Assembly: GCA_963277665.1 (NCBI GenBank)
Contig: OY728122.1
Span: 1,546,608,868 to 1,546,672,867 of the forward strand
Source: Viscum album
Lineage: Eukaryota; Streptophyta; Magnoliopsida; Santalales; Viscaceae
Length of the DNA stretch: 64,000 nt
Direction of reading: 5' to 3'
Part shown: positions 12,085 to 27,000 of the stretch, one piece after another
Layout: every line of letters begins with the position of its first letter
How positions within the stretch are numbered: the stretch's first letter is position 1
Notes under the pieces: generated by a model
The model's input: the letters and a program-made list of their open reading frames with translations, nothing else
What the model was told of the DNA's origin: nothing
Database searches by the model: none
Program-made: the position numbers and the translations under genes

Positions 12085-12419
12085 GTAAATCATCGCGGAC
12101 GAGGGCGTCAGAAATGAGGTTACTTACAATGGTCCATAACATAATTTTTTTAGATGGATATTAAATGCATCATAAAACGTTCCCAAAGTATAATTTAAAA
12201 TAAATTTTTTGTTGATTTATCGCATAATACATATTCTTCAAAATTAAAATAAAATTTCAAATAATTAAAAATAATATATTTATAAATATTAAAATATCAT
12301 TAAAAAACATCAAAAAATTAACACACACATAAAAGTAATATATCATTTGAAATATAATATGTCTATCATAAAAAATTACAAAACATTTGTAAAATCATCA
12401 GAAATCATCAACTAGCATC

Positions 12420-13300
12420 AGGTGGAGCAGGATCACTTGAAGGACCAGGGGGATGAAACACTGTACCAATGCCCCACGCATATCACCGCAAAATATTCCA
12501 TCATATTCTCATGTATCAGATGATGCTACTCAGAATTTTCAGCCATATTCTTTTGCATCTTCTATATCATTTCATTCTAATCCCTCAACCTCTCTTCATA
12601 ATGTGTAATAGATGATAGTATTGATCATGACACTCCACAAGCTCCCATCATTCTCACTAATTCCATCATAGAAGTACTATAATAAATCATTGGTGTTATT
12701 AGAGAACTAATACCAATCACTCAACCCTTCTCAACAACCAGTGAAGTCCTCAGTATCCAACCCCCCTCATCTATACACAAATTAGCAGTGACATCTTGAT
12801 CAGTCATAGCTTGACTCTCCCATGATTGAGAAGTTGAAGCCTCATATGTTTCCATTAACTATACTTACAAATTATTATAATTGTAAAATTAATATTCATT
12901 AGTTTTTTAATCAAAATCACTATCCACATTTTGGTGACGTCGTTCACCTATAACTTCTATAGTATGGAGATCTGTATACATCATATCATAAACTTCATAC
13001 ATCATAATTGAAGGATTAGTTGTGTTATGTATAATTTCATAAAAATATTAATTTTAAAATAAATCTAAATTAATAAATAATATCAATTACCTTATTTCAT
13101 TGATGTATGCCAAATATACAACTACTATTCCTATGGGTGAAGTCCCCCCCAGCTCTAACATCCAGCTGATGATTTCCTCCTTCATGTCACTCCTCGAGAG
13201 AATGAACACAACCCATCCCATACACGAGCTGATATATTTTCGAGATGATAGGAGTTTCAAGACTGATCTGAGAAGGTAGCATAATATTTATCTATAGATC
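12420..13300 (-). pseudogene. Second CACTA gene remnant (Transposase_24-like)
   Basis: Fragments on the minus strand resemble the second protein of plant CACTA elements. A glutamine/methionine-rich coiled-coil stretch (HYEERLRD.NEMI.KMQKNM) lies at about 12530-12605. Upstream of it on the gene, a segment reads SARVWDGLCSFSR (about 13190-13230) followed by an AGGDFTHR-like piece, comparable to the W-D-L and GG-F blocks of this family. Frames are broken and exon limits are not clear. The position 3' of the TNP2 gene agrees with usual CACTA order. This assignment is by pattern only. Confidence 0.4.
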
Positions 13301-14319
13301 ACATTATAATGTTGTGTTGAATGTTATGAAAGTGCTCACATACATGATTATCCCATTCCATTTGGATATCACCTCTCTAGATATTCGAAATTGTTGTAAA
13401 TAAATTTTACTAGATAATTAAAAAATATGTTAGTAATTAAATAAATTTTTAAAAAATATTTATTATTTAATAATGTATAATACAGTGGTTGAGAAGATGG
13501 TATTTCATGGCAATGGGTTGTAGGTCCCATGTCATCCATGGCTCAGAAAAATAATTTCTCACAATCACACTAGCCTACCTAATAGAAAAATGATTAAAAT
13601 TGTGTAAATATAAACAAATATATAATCATAAAATAATTATCAAAATTAGTCCACATTGTTAATATAAAAATAAATATCTTAAATGATTATATTTACTTCT
13701 ATAAATGAGAACCAAAATAAATATATGTAAATCTCTCTAGATTAGGATCTGGAATCAGTAATCAAGCAAGACCACACCCCCTCCTCATAGGTGTACAAGA
13801 CTGAGGGGGGAGAAGTTGAATTTGGATCATCATCATGAAGTATGATATGAGTTAGAAAATGTAATAGATCATCAAGAAGATATCCAACAATATAAAATAA
13901 ATATTCTCATCAAAAATAGATTGTTAAAACAGATATGATATATAAAAAACCAATAAATGTTATAATAAAATAATGATACCTGTATCAAATCATTAATACT
14001 TGTATGAGTTTTAAAAAAACTAATGATATCATAATTTGATAATTACATCTCACTAAAAACATAAATATAATATGTCAATCATCATATTTATATCCATTTT
14101 CATCAACATCAATGTCTTTTTCCACATCTTTCGCATTTTCAACATCTAAATAACATTTTGTTTTAGTATCCCTCATTACTTCATCAAAATTACCTATATT
14201 GTTGGCCCTTAACTGGGGGGTTTCATCATCTATATTTATATCCCATCATAAAAGATATTAATTTTGTGATGTTTCATGAAAATTTTCAATATGTTTTACT
14301 TCCACAGAATAATTAACAT
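13301..14319. other. CACTA intergenic or intron sequence
   Basis: AT-rich sequence between the two CACTA gene remnants. Short less AT-rich patches (about 13480-13560 and 13740-13820) may be exon remains of the second gene; none is identifiable. Confidence 0.3.
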
Positions 14320-17300
14320 TTTCAATATACTGATTGTCACATTATTCAGTTATATCTCACTCCACTAGTCTTTTAGATTTATCAAAAAATAATAATAATT
14401 GATATAGTAAATTTGATTTTCATTATGTTCCATCATAAATGGTTCATTATTTTCCAGAATACTATTATATTTAATGTCAATGACTCTATGTCATGGTCGA
14501 CCTTGCAACAAACAATCAGTATTAAACCAATGAAATTTGAACATTGAAACATAATTTGGTCACAGATAAAGTAACTCAGTTATTTCATCCAACATACAAT
14601 AAAAAATTCAACTTCATATTCTTTATAATGGTATCATTTAAATCAGAATCCACTATTCATTGATTTATTTGAGTCACCATATATGTGTGAGTGGAATATG
14701 AATCCATTAACCACATACCAATTGTAATATTTTACCAATTTTGATGGATGGTTTTTGAGAACACACAATTGACTCTAAATTTTACTTTCATATTTTGTTA
14801 CCAATAAAAATTAAAAATTATTAATATAGATTTCATTGAAAATTTTAGTTATTATTCCTTCAAATGAAATTTAACATACCATTCATTGAAGTCAATAAAA
14901 TTTTGTTTACTATCAACGTTCCTCAAGAGGATAAGATGTAATATTTAGAAAATTGATTTTCATATGGTCATCATATAGTATAATAAAATATATTGTAAAT
15001 AAAAATAAATTTTATTAATATTTAATGAAATAATGAAAAAGAAGTTCATATGGCACAAATCATATCATTTATTCACAACTAATCAGAATATTAATATGAA
15101 CTTGATACCGTTGTTCATCTGTAATGTATCACTAATGATAAACACTAAAACCATGAAATTGATGATTAAAAACTAACAACTGATGGAATGTGAAGTAATA
15201 ATCATTAATTTCATTGTAATCGATGCGGTTATATTTTTAAAGATATCCTGATAGAAAATAATAAGAGTATAAATTTGAAATTTCCTCCGGCATGTAAAAT
15301 TCTATAATCTACCCTTCAATTGATGAATTGTTTTGAAATTTATTCTTTAATTTTTTAATATATCTATCGAATAGATACATACATTAGAATTGTATTATCC
15401 CTAAACATTTAACTTCATTGGAAAAATTAAATATTAAATTTTCTATGGAATGAAAGAATCTTAGTGGTAATATGTTCTCCAATTTAAATATAACTAAAAC
15501 AACATATTTTTCCAAAAAAATGCACTATAATCCATGGTTTCAATAGATATATCTCAGAAAAAATATTATATATTATTCAACCCATCTCAAATTAAAGAAT
15601 TCAATATCCCTCTAAGAGAAATATGCAGTATTCTATCAATTATGACTTGATAGTCCTGACATTGTAAACTGGTAATATGCCCATTTATATTGAAACGAGA
15701 CTAATTGGAAGCATAACCATCTTGTATCCTCAAATCACTAATAAATTGACATGATAATAACGTTATTTCTTTACTGTATGACTAATATTCTTTTGGATTC
15801 AATAATTTATTTGATATTTCATCTTCAAATAATTCAAATTCAGGACATCGAAAAATTCACACAATATTTAACTTTGCATTTATATTATCTTTGGTCTTAT
15901 AAGGTGTGTCCAAAATATTACAAAACAAGTTATTGAAAACTTTATTCACCATATTCAATACATCAAAAATGTGAGGAACAAAGAAAATTAGGACAATATG
16001 AAATGTCTAAAAAACACTCCTCTTTATCAAATTATGCTCTCTCCCAAAACTATTTATCTTTTTCTTGTTTATGGAGGGTCCAAAAATAACATGAGTTAAT
16101 GGAGAAAAAAATAACTAATTATTAATGATCACTACTAGAGGTGTATCTTTTTCAATTTGACCATTATTAAAATTAATTTTGTTCCATTGAAAATTGTGAT
16201 CTAAAGGAAGAAATTGCCAATGAAAAGATAATTATCCTTTCTCCCAACACAAATAATAAACACTATGTTCCCAACCATGCAGTATGAACACTTTTTTAGA
16301 CAATGTTTTCTACATCCAGATAACATTCCATATGAAGAAAATTCCCTGATCATCCATATTAATGCAAACTTCAATATTAAATTCTGATCTACAAATATAT
16401 CAAATATAGTCACATTGTTGTTCCATAATGAAATTAACTCATCGATTAGTGGTTTCAAATAATCCTAAATTTTCCCCTTTGGATGTCCATAAATTTATAG
16501 CATCAAATAAATATATGGTTTCTTTATCAAAATCCAAGGAGGAATGTTGTATGGAGTAATAAAAACATGCCACAAAACTGTTGGAAGTCATAAGAACTAA
16601 ATGGAAAAAACCATCAATAGAAAGACCCAACCATATATTACATGGTTTAGAAGAAAAAATGATTTATATGATCAAAATTCTTCCATGAATAACCATCACA
16701 TAGATTTTTATGCTTCTAGTGATGGAAATATTGGATTTATTCCAATCATTAATCCAGCCATGTTGCGAGGAAAAACTAAACGCTATAAATGAGGTGTAAT
16801 TGGAAAATGTCTCAACTATTTCATGGGAACTCTAGAGATTCCTTATTATGCATCTTTATTGCTTGATTCTACACATTTTGTAGAATTAACTAATTATTCA
16901 AAATTACTATAATATAAGATGAATTAATTTGAACACTAAAATATCAACAGATATCATATATGCAAATTATGAAAAAAACCTATTAATTTCAAATAAATTA
17001 GTAGGTATTGTATTTCCATTAGGAGAAAATGACTTAACCGAAGATAAAATCTGAGCAAAAATATAATTAGACACTCAAAAATTTGATTTAATAACAATAA
17101 AATTTGTAACATATTAATGTTTGGTCATAAGGATTCTTGGATATAAAGCTACCTTAGAGGATTTCAACCAATTGTAAAACTGAGAAGGTTCTGATTCAAG
17201 ATTTGGAATATCATTCTGAGTTGTTGTTTCAAAAATAAATGGGCCAGATTCCTCATATATTAAATAATAAAATGATGGATCTATAAACTAAAATTTTTAT
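14320..17300 (-). pseudogene. TNP2-type transposase of the CACTA element
   Basis: A heavily mutated En/Spm transposase (Transposase_21 with downstream DUF4218/DUF4216-type regions), read from right to left. An N-terminal SEPSQFYNWLKSSKVALYP segment lies near 17145-17205. GLSIDGFF lies near 16610, LIDELISLWNNNVTIFD near 16400-16450, and an open block continues to 16201 with ALIWMIREFSSYGMLSG. DTPYKTKDNINAKLNIV is near 15860-15915 and LRIQDGYASN near 15710. A C-terminal FKFHWFNTDC / NNEPFM / YYI pattern at 14395-14560 corresponds to the FRCDWFD..NEPFVLA region. These match family blocks in the correct order. Stops and frame changes are frequent. The intact protein would cut and move CACTA elements. 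Confidence 0.8.
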
Positions 17301-17959
17301 TTTTTACTAATCTAATTTATCAGTGTATATACCAAAAAATATAATCATTCTGAAAATTAGAATGAAATAGATCATGTCCATCATTGTAAAATGTTTCGAA
17401 TGTCCTACAATCACAATTCAAATATAGAAATTTAATTGTTAAATTGTAAACAAAATTTGTTTTTTATGATTAAAATTAAATAATATATTCAACACCGTCA
17501 CTGTTTAAAGGATTTAAACCAGTTCCATTTGGATTTTAAGGATTATTTAACAAATCACGATCACGTAACATATACTGTTGTATATTTCTTTTGTCCATAG
17601 TTATCTAAAAACAACAAAATAAAAAGTTTGAATATTGACCATTTTGAATAAATGCATATTATTATTATATTTTACCAGCTTGAATTATTCTATTGAAAAG
17701 TATCATTGTGAGGCACTGGGTTAGAACTAGATTATGGGGCCCGTAGTGTCTCGGAATAGAAAAGAAAATAATATTAAATATATTATATAAGACAGATGAT
17801 ATTTATTTGGAAAATATTAGAATATCTCTCGAATATTGTCCTATTTGAGATGTCTTAAACAACCGTTAGGCCTATGATGTGGGATTTATCCAAGAGGCGA
17901 CAATACATATGTGTGACTCAGGTGTTTAATAACATTGAACGCGAGAGTAATTCATTTAA
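17301..17959. other. CACTA 5' region, no coding signal
   Basis: Sequence upstream of the transposase remnant. It includes a less AT-rich patch at about 17690-17950 with no recognised feature. Confidence 0.3.
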
Positions 17960-18953
17960 TATTTTTATTTTAATTTTTTAGAAAAATATATAATATCTTC
18001 TAAATTATGTATCCAATGAAAAATTTAAGACCACCATTGGATCTAGGATGTAGGGATGTGGGGTGTACCTTAGGTGTGGCATAACGTTTGAATTTATTAT
18101 AAATATTATTAATAATTAACAATTTGTATTATTTTTTACATTACTAATTGTTAAATTTTTTTCTTAATATCCTCATAATTTCAAATTATTATCAATATAT
18201 TTTATAATGAATAGTAATATTTATTATCTTTTAATAAAATTGAAAAAATAAATATTAGTTATAATATTTTTTCATTAATATATTTTTAATTTTTTTTAAT
18301 ATTAAAATTTATTACAAATTACATTTAGTTAAAATATTTTCATTAAATTAATATTCACATCATTATTAAAAACACTAATTTTTATTTATTTCATACACTA
18401 TATACATATATATAACACATCTTCTAATCTCTTTTCATCAAATTCATTTATACATGTTTTCTCAAACAAGTTAACAAATCAAATCTACATATATACACAC
18501 ACGCACACACAAACACACACCCATAAATTTTCATATATTTCATCTTTTTTTTAAATAATTAAAATATTTTGTAGTTATGACTATTAATTAATATTTATTA
18601 TTAATATTATTTAAATAATTATTTATATATATTTATATTAAAATATTTCTTAATTATGATAAATATATCAAAATAATTCTAACACTTTTTTAAAAATCAA
18701 TATGCACATTAAATTTATATATGCCTATATATAAACATATAAAAAAGTTTAATATTTATAAATAATATAGACTAATTAATTAGTAATTATTATATATTAT
18801 GTAATGAATGTTATTAATAATTTATATTTTTATTAAATTTTTTAAAATTATTATTTATATGCATATCATGATTTCATAATTAATATAAATACATAAATAT
18901 ATATTCTGAATCATTTATAAATAAATATTCATATCAAATATATAAATACATAA

Positions 18954-18991
<38 letters not shown>

Positions 18992-20100
18992 TTACAACAT
19001 TACATGTGTTTTTGAAATGATTATATATACATATTCAGATGTTGAAATATATATATATATATATATATATTACACTACTTCAAAATTCTATTTATTTTTA
19101 CATGTTTTTAAAAATATATATATATATATATTAGATAAATACAGGCACTCACACAGACATATATATCAATAATATTTTATGTTTTTTAATGTTTATATAT
19201 GTTTATTTCTATATATATATATCAAACAAACTACATGTTTTTATACAACATATATAAATACATATTCACATATTAATATACATAAATGTGTGTATATATA
19301 TATGCATGTGTTTCTTAAAAACCTTACACATTTTTAAAAAATTTGTATACATCTTTATATATATTTATATCATTAAATTTAAATGATTTTTAAAACATAT
19401 ATATATATATATTCACATTTTAATATACATACATGTATGTGGGTATATATATATGTTAAAAACATTACACAATTATATATATATATATATAAATTAAAAT
19501 ATTAAATAATTAATCAGAACATATTAATATATTTATTTATATTAATAAATTATTAACTAATATAAAGATATAAAATATAATTTGGAAACATTTTTAAACA
19601 GATATACATATCATATTTATAAATACATATCTACAAATATACATACAGATATTAATATATGTATATATACATCAAAAACTATAAACATATCTTTAAAATC
19701 ATATATAAATATATAAATATATAAATAACGAAAATAAAAAATTTAAATAATGATATGTTAATATATATATATATATAAATAAAGAAACGTATATCAAAAT
19801 ATAATGGTAAACAAAAAAAGTTATAGATATACAAATATAAATAATAAATACACATAAATATCAAAATTAAAAAAATTATAATACCAAAAATCAATTAAAA
19901 TAAATTACAAGAACTAGATTAAAATAAAAATGGAGATTAATATAATTTAATCAATACTAAATATAAAATAAACCATTAAATTCATATAAATTTCTAATCC
20001 TAGGGTTTGATCAAACCATTAAATTTAACATTGAATCAAAATATGAAAAAATGTGAACCCGATTAAAACCAATATAGATGTTAATAAAATTACATCTATC
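17960..20100. repeat. TA-rich low-complexity region with (TA)n microsatellites
   Basis: About 2.1 kb is almost entirely A and T. Clear (TA)n runs are at 18955-18985, 19048-19070 and 19113-19130, with many shorter ones to 19780 and short ACAC-type repeats near 18498-18522. Open frames here are products of composition, not genes. It lies inside the inferred CACTA limits. Confidence 0.8.
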
Positions 20101-20394
20101 AAAAATATCAAATAAAGAATTTATATAAGATGAACTTCAAAACCTAGTGTTTTACCAAACCAATATATTTAACATTGACTCAAAACCAGAAATACGGAAA
20201 AAAAATTGACAGAGATCATACGACGAGTACATACTTCAAATATCTGTGCAAAAATCACAAAACAATATAGGGAATAATAGAGATGCATAGAGAAACAATA
20301 GTTAGGCATGCCAACTAGGGTTGTGTGCAATGCCATTTTGGATATGGAGGAGAAAGTAGGAAGAATAAAGGAGTCGTGAGGCTATTAAATCATC

Positions 20395-20650
20395 GAGGCT
20401 TTTTGTGATGGCCTATTTCTATGTGATGTAATGTAGTTGGAAAATGTATTTTCATCAGAAACATTTGACAGTGAAACTAATTTCCATAAAAAACAATCTC
20501 GAGCCAATGAGATTTTTTAAGGGATAACGTCATCCATCGCACATGCTTGCCATGATTATTTTTCATGCTGGGCAATGAGAAATCCTGCCAAAACAATTCA
20601 CAACGGATTATTAATTTCATCACAAAAATCCATTATTCACAAAAAAATTA
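20395..20650. repeat. Right subterminal region of the CACTA element
   Basis: Sequence less AT-rich than its flanks, with TTTTTGTGATGG near 20400, GTCATCCATCGCAC near 20530 and CATCACAAAA near 20617. These match the motif of the left subterminal hairpin, partly inverted. The terminal CACTA pentamer was not found. Confidence 0.4.
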
Positions 20651-20699
20651 ATACTCCATCGATAAAAACAGTAGAAAATATAATATTTTCAATGTTCAT

Positions 20700-23600
20700 T
20701 TTCCTGATGTAATTGACCTACCATAATAGATTAAATATTTTTTCGTGATTATATAATTCTATCATAAATGGCATTCAACTGAATTTATTGTATATGTGAG
20801 CTCTTTCATTCTCTCTTGTAATCCTACAACTGGTCAATTGTTATCTAGGGGGTTCTATGGGTGAAAATAAAAAACAATTCATGGGATACATGTGTCACAA
20901 CAATAGTATGTCTAGATTTGTTGTTTTGTATCATTGGTTCTATCACACAAAATGTGTGGATGAAAGGATTCTTCTAGTTCTTGGACCTAATCCCATAGTT
21001 GGTTCACCCTATTATTGTCATTTTCCTCCTTAACCCATTTTAAAAGGGTCTTTACCAAAATAAAAAATATGTATTGTCATGATAAATGTAATTGTATATA
21101 TTATAGTATTTAATAATAATGTTATTTTTTTCCTCAATTTTTGGTATGATGTAATGAATTTTATATTCTATAATAATAAGTTCCATGTTATTAAAACAAA
21201 TTTTTTTCAGGCTAAATATAAAAATAATTTATATATAATTGAGCACTATGAAGAAACTATAAAATATTTTATGTATTCTAATATAGAATCATCTATGGTG
21301 TATTATTATATATGAGGTTTATTTAAATAAATTTAAGAATTCAACAAAACATGAAAATTACTCATTGAGTACTACATCATCATGAGCTTCCTAAAGACAT
21401 ATGTCATGCAGGTGATCCAAAAATTAAGACAATGAATTTGAAGGATTATTTTAGGGTAATAAAGAATGTGAACACAATAAAACCACAATAATTTTTTCAT
21501 ATTAACATGTTTAGTGAAAATAAATATTTCAATCATTGTGAATATAAGTAATTTTTTATTATATATGACTATAAGAAATCTATAACATCATATTTTCAAT
21601 CTCACAAATATGAAAATATGAATATTTTATTTAGGTAATGTAATATTTTTGATAATTTAAATGGCTAAATGATCAACTAAATCAGGCTTTGTAATGCAAT
21701 TGAATTCCAATATCATATTTTGATGTAGCTTTATGAAATGAATATATATTCACAACTTTTTTTAAATATAAGAATTAAAAAAATGGAAAATGGAAATGAT
21801 GAATAAAACTCATCATGAAATTTGATGAATCATTTTGAGTGAGTATATATTACAATGTTATTTTTTCATATAGAATCCATTCAAGGATATTTTTATTTTT
21901 TGTAAATATTTTCTATAAATTCCTATTCATAGGATGATCCCATATAATTTATTAAATGCTAGTAATCATAATGTGGTTTATTTCAAACTATATGGAAGCA
22001 TGTATTGTATTCTCAATGTCAACGATAATTTATAAAAGGTTGATGTCACATCCACTGAAGGTATATTTCTAGCCCACATCAGCCAAATTAAGTAGTAAAA
22101 TTGATATTTCAATAGGACTATGATGGCTGGTGAATAGATTTATAAATATTTTTATGAGAAATATGTAATTACTTTATATAAAATTATGCGACATATTAAT
22201 GATAATTTTTGAGATCATATTCTAAAATATGATTTTAGTGTTGAATATATAGTTTATGTATTTTTACCGTTAGGAGATGTTATATTGATCAATAAATTAT
22301 GTATAATAAACTTCATGATCAACCCACTTGAAGGGAGACTAATGATGTTGACATTAGAGTATAAATTCTGAATTCTCTATGAAATCATTGTAAAAATTTT
22401 GATTTTATGTAATGGTTTACTCAAAATAATGTTTTATAATATTTGAAGAAACTAAACTAGAATATAGATAAAGACAAAGATATTAGTCAATTTAAAAGGA
22501 ATAATGTATGGGAAATAATTGTTTTAACATGATGTCCAATAAATGATTAAATGTAAATGGATTTTCAATAACATTATTTATATATCTTATCAAATTGTAA
22601 GAAAAATCACTAGACTAGTTTCTCAAGGATATTTAGTGGAATAAATTATTTCCTATAGTAATGAACTTAGAAAATTTCTATGGTTAGAATAAATTTAGAT
22701 ATTAGATTATTTGGTTGTGGGTAATGGATTAATTTTATAATTTATTCATGTTAAATTATATTTTACAAAACATTTATTTTAAAAAATGATTATGTAAGGA
22801 AATTACTAGGTTTTGAAAATATTCATAATCCCTCTAGTGTTTTTATTTTCATAAAATCTTACTTTGAATTTATGAAAGAACCTTATTCATGGTATGACCT
22901 GTTGTCTTAGTTTTATTATAGAAAAATAATTTCTTAATGGAAAATTTAATCCCATTCTAATCATTAAGATGCATTGAAGGCATATTTTGATAGTTTATAT
23001 TTATACAAATGATATAATGTTATATATATCTGATGAATCTATTTTAAAAGATTTTTAATATTCTAATAATAGTGAATTATAAATGAGTTCCATTGCAGAT
23101 ATAAAATTTAATATGGGGTTTCTAATCATGCAATCAGCAGATTTAATTTTTTAGAACCAAGTAATTATACAAAGGAATTAATAAAAATATTTTAATTTTC
23201 ATATTTATTCTTTTGTAGGCCAATGAGTACTTCATGTTTGATGGATGAAGTAAAAACTTCTAAAATAGTTGATCAAAATTTTTCTAATGAAATATTAGAT
23301 GTCTTTTATAAGAATATTATAATAAAACATGTTTAATGAAAAGTATGTTCATGTGTTAACGGTTTCATGAAAACCAAATTTAACATCATTTGTGTGATAA
23401 TTTATTATATATATCATTTAAAATTAATCCACTTTATCATTCAATTACTAAGCAGATTGAGGGGGATGAATACATTATTAGATACAATATATAGAAGACA
23501 TGAAACTATTTATAATTTCATCCATATGAAGAAAAGATATCTTATATTATTTCTTGGACACAAGAAATTTTAAAGATTGTGAATATCAAAATTGATCATA

Positions 23601-24057
23601 GAAATATGAATGTTTAATAATGTTATTAATATTTTAGGATATAAAATTTTCATTTTATTATAGATATTCTTCATTTTTATAGACAATAACATGTTTATGG
23701 GACCATATGAATACATTATGTTGAGAATTAGGGGTTTATAGCATTTAAGTAGACATTGGACTCAAAAATATGAAACATATAATCATACATAAATTTTATC
23801 TTTTTTAATGGTATCATCATTGATTATAGAAATAATAAAATTATTGTGCCATTATATGATTTTATATGATATTAAATTCTAAATGTGATTATCCATAAAA
23901 TCATTTATGATATTACACTGATCATGTGAATTTTTATTCGATATCATATGATATTATATTAGCGAATTGATTCACTATAAATATAAATTTTTTGGTTACA
24001 TTAGAATCTCAATATTATCTAAAGGCATAATGTTACATTATTCATGGTAAAAATTAT
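20700..24057 (+). mobile_element. Decayed Ty1/copia retrotransposon
   Basis: A plus-strand copia-type element, recognisable by its RT at 22480-23600. Upstream (about 21000-22400) there are only short open stretches, presumably gag/integrase remains too decayed to name. No LTR pair was found. The right side is cut by the LTR of element B at 24058. The high AT content and dense stops suggest great age. Confidence 0.55.
22480..23600 (+). pseudogene. Ty1/copia reverse transcriptase and RNase H remnant
   Basis: Blocks typical of plant copia RT appear in order in mixed frames. NNVWEII (for the N.VWE(L/I)V start) is near 22505. EPYSWYD (for the PRAWY(D/E) motif) is near 22880. A DES-LKDF...MSSIADIKFNMGFLIMQS pattern (for the FEMS.MGEL.FFLGLQI block) is at about 23030-23135. 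CRPMSTSCLMDEVKTSK (for the KPVSTPM...D block) is near 23215-23265. CVNGFMKTK-like peptides near 23360 fit the following C-SRFM region. The YVDD catalytic block is not intact (TNDIM in its place). RT would copy element RNA to DNA. Confidence 0.7.
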
Positions 24058-27000
24058 TGTTACCCAAGCATAACATACCAGAATACTATATCATTTTATA
24101 TGAATCTTCATCACATTAAAAAAATACATACTCGATGACCATAATAGTATAGTTTCTTTGGGATCTGGGAATAAAAATATTCTAACCTAGAGAGAGATCA
24201 TAAATTCTTCGCACAAGTATCTCCCTTATTATTACATGTAAATGAAAAGTTTGGAAATAAAAAATAAGAAAGGGGTGAGATCAGATGTTCTCTAAGGGTA
24301 AATAAATGAGATACAGAATAATAATCATGAAATATGTGTATGAGAATATAATCATAACATTAGAAGATCATACCCTACATATCTTATATAATACACATGA
24401 TTCATTTTATAAATATAGTCAGTTTATAAGAAATGAATCATAAGGGATTATAGAATATATTACATGAAATCCTAATATAGTAATAAGACAAAGAATTAAT
24501 TGGTGTAACATAGGTATATACATTTATTTCCATAGTTGTCAATTCATGGCTATCAAGAATAGTTTAGTTGTATGGGTTCACACCCCATACCATCTTGGTA
24601 GTGATGGTTTTCTCCCATAACCATATTAGAAGTAAAGGATCACTACCATGACCATCTTAGAGAACAATATCCATTATGGAAATGAATTCACTCCCCATTT
24701 CATCCATATCTATCTGATTAGGTATAAACATTTTCCCAAATCAACATAGGGATATATATAGGTCCCACCTATCTTATAATGATATCGTATATGTGTGTTC
24801 CACTGGATTATAAAAATTCATCATATCGTGGAAAATTAATTAAAATGGGTTTCAAAAACATGTAATCATATCATAACCTATAGAAAATTGATATGTTACA
24901 TAATCAATTTATCAAAGGAAAAACCATGAAAATAAGAGGATTTCATAAGCCTATAACACATTAATTTGAAATGTCTTCTCACAAATATATATCCCATCTA
25001 AGAGAGAATGGTTCTATAAAAATATAATCATGAATATCAAACTGTTTTCATAATCACTATACCATCAAAACATATTAAATTCTGAAAAATAATTTGAATG
25101 GATCCTTTGGATAATTTCTCTAGTATGGCATGTGTAACACCAATATATTTCAACTTATATGTAGAATAATATTGAAATATATTTTAAAAAAATTCATTTG
25201 GAAATTATCCATTTTTATTTGATTTTTTTTAAAACATAAAATCTTTTGGAAAATAATAAATGAAAATAAAAATAATAATTTAAAAAGGAAAAAATAAAAC
25301 CATTTTTCTTAAATATATATAAAATAATATTTAAAAAAATTTAAATCCTTTTCCTCAAAAACAAATAAAATAATCGTTATTTTATTTTGAAAACATTTTT
25401 CGTTAAATACATATAAAATAATCTTGAAAACATAATGAAAATAATTTATTTTTGAACTTATAAAAGAAGCGTGACATCATTTTTTTTACAATTTTATATG
25501 AAAAATTTTACAATAATCGAAAATTTGTTTTGAAAACCATCTTCCTTGAATATTATTAAAGTTTGATTGAAATAATTTTATAAATAATTTTCCACAAAGT
25601 TTAATAAAGGATGCTTGAAAATATTTTGAAACCAATTATACATGAAAAAATAAAAAAAAATATTGAATACATTATGAATAATTTGTTTTAAAGGAACACA
25701 TATTTTTGACCCAAGAGGGAGATAAAGTTGTAGTTACATAAAAATATATTATTTATCTTTTATACCAAATAATTGAATAATTATAATAATACATGAAGAT
25801 ATCATGACTAACTAAAGTAGAATAATGTAAAATTAGTATTCATGAATTATGGATAATATTGTATAAATAATGAAATCGTAATAATAATGAATTCTAATTA
25901 ATGATGATATTTTTGTAATAAACTATTACCACCTAGTAACTTTTGGATTATACTCCCATGAAAGAAAATGAAATTACATGAAGCTAATAGTATCCTAGAA
26001 AAAATTATATTCATGATATAAGATGTAAAAGGGAAGTGTATACATCTTATATAAGAATATAGGTGCACAATATGTTATGTGTCTCAAAGAAGGAATTGAG
26101 ACCAAATTACTTTACTGATTTAGTAAATTTTGAATCCTAAACCCCAAGAATGAAATTTCATAAAATTTATATTTAAATAACAATAAATATAGTTTAAATA
26201 ATCATTGAATACATAAATGGGATGTTTAAATAGAATATCTAATAAAAAATAGGTGCACATTTCTTGTGCCTCAAAGAAAATTCAAGTGAGATGACAAAAC
26301 CCTATCCATATGTCTTCATTCTCATTATACTCAATCAAACCTCCTATAGAATAACAATATTTTATTATAAATCCATAATAGAAATTTATTCAAATATGTA
26401 ATATTATTTATGACATAAATATGAATTTATATAACCTTTCCATTGAAAACCTAATGTTTATGTTACATTTCTGGTGATAACTACCTTATTTTTTTACACG
26501 TTTTGTATTGTTATTCCAGGTCTTCTTACTGAGATCACAATTTACATATTTATAGAATGTAAAAAATGATATAAATATCATATATATTCATAATAATATT
26601 ATTTATAATAATATATATAATTTATAAGTGTGAAATATAATACACCATTCATAAAGACAGTAGGTCGTATGTACACATGAACATTATTCCTGTTTTATAA
26701 TCATATTTTAATTAAAAAATAAAATGAAATATATGAATATATATATATATATATAATATTAATACTGTAGAATTATTATTTCATATATATAAAATATTTT
26801 TACTAAACCCATCCATAATACAATCCATGTAATGTGTGAACGATTCACATTACATTGAGGAGGCTGCAATCCACACATCCACAAACGAAGATATCATATT
26901 TACACCAAATTGAAAGAATAAATATAAGTTTTATATAATAATTATAGAATCATATATAAATAATAAATATTATATATATCATAAAAATATATTATACATC

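Larger units (their letters stand above)
12031..20650 (-). mobile_element. Decayed CACTA (En/Spm) DNA transposon
   Basis: The body of a class II CACTA element on the minus strand. TNP2-type transposase remains are at 14320-17300 and a probable second gene at 12420-13300. Both sides carry GTGATGG / CCATCAC sequence of the kind found in CACTA subterminal regions: a perfect hairpin at 12063-12084 on the left, and GTGATGG near 20403 plus CATCACAA near 20617 on the right. The exact CACTA termini and a 3-bp target duplication were not located, so the limits are approximate. Extensive stops show the element is old. The 17960-20100 part is TA-rich and non-coding and may be the original 5' region or a later expansion. 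Confidence 0.65.

Noticed and set aside
19679..19894. A 71-codon membrane-like protein
   Set aside because: Codons for Ile/Tyr/Phe/Lys only, from TA-rich low-complexity DNA.
21079..21315. 78-codon plus-strand frame as a separate gene
   Set aside because: Lies in the decayed copia region, AT-driven composition, no recognised motif.
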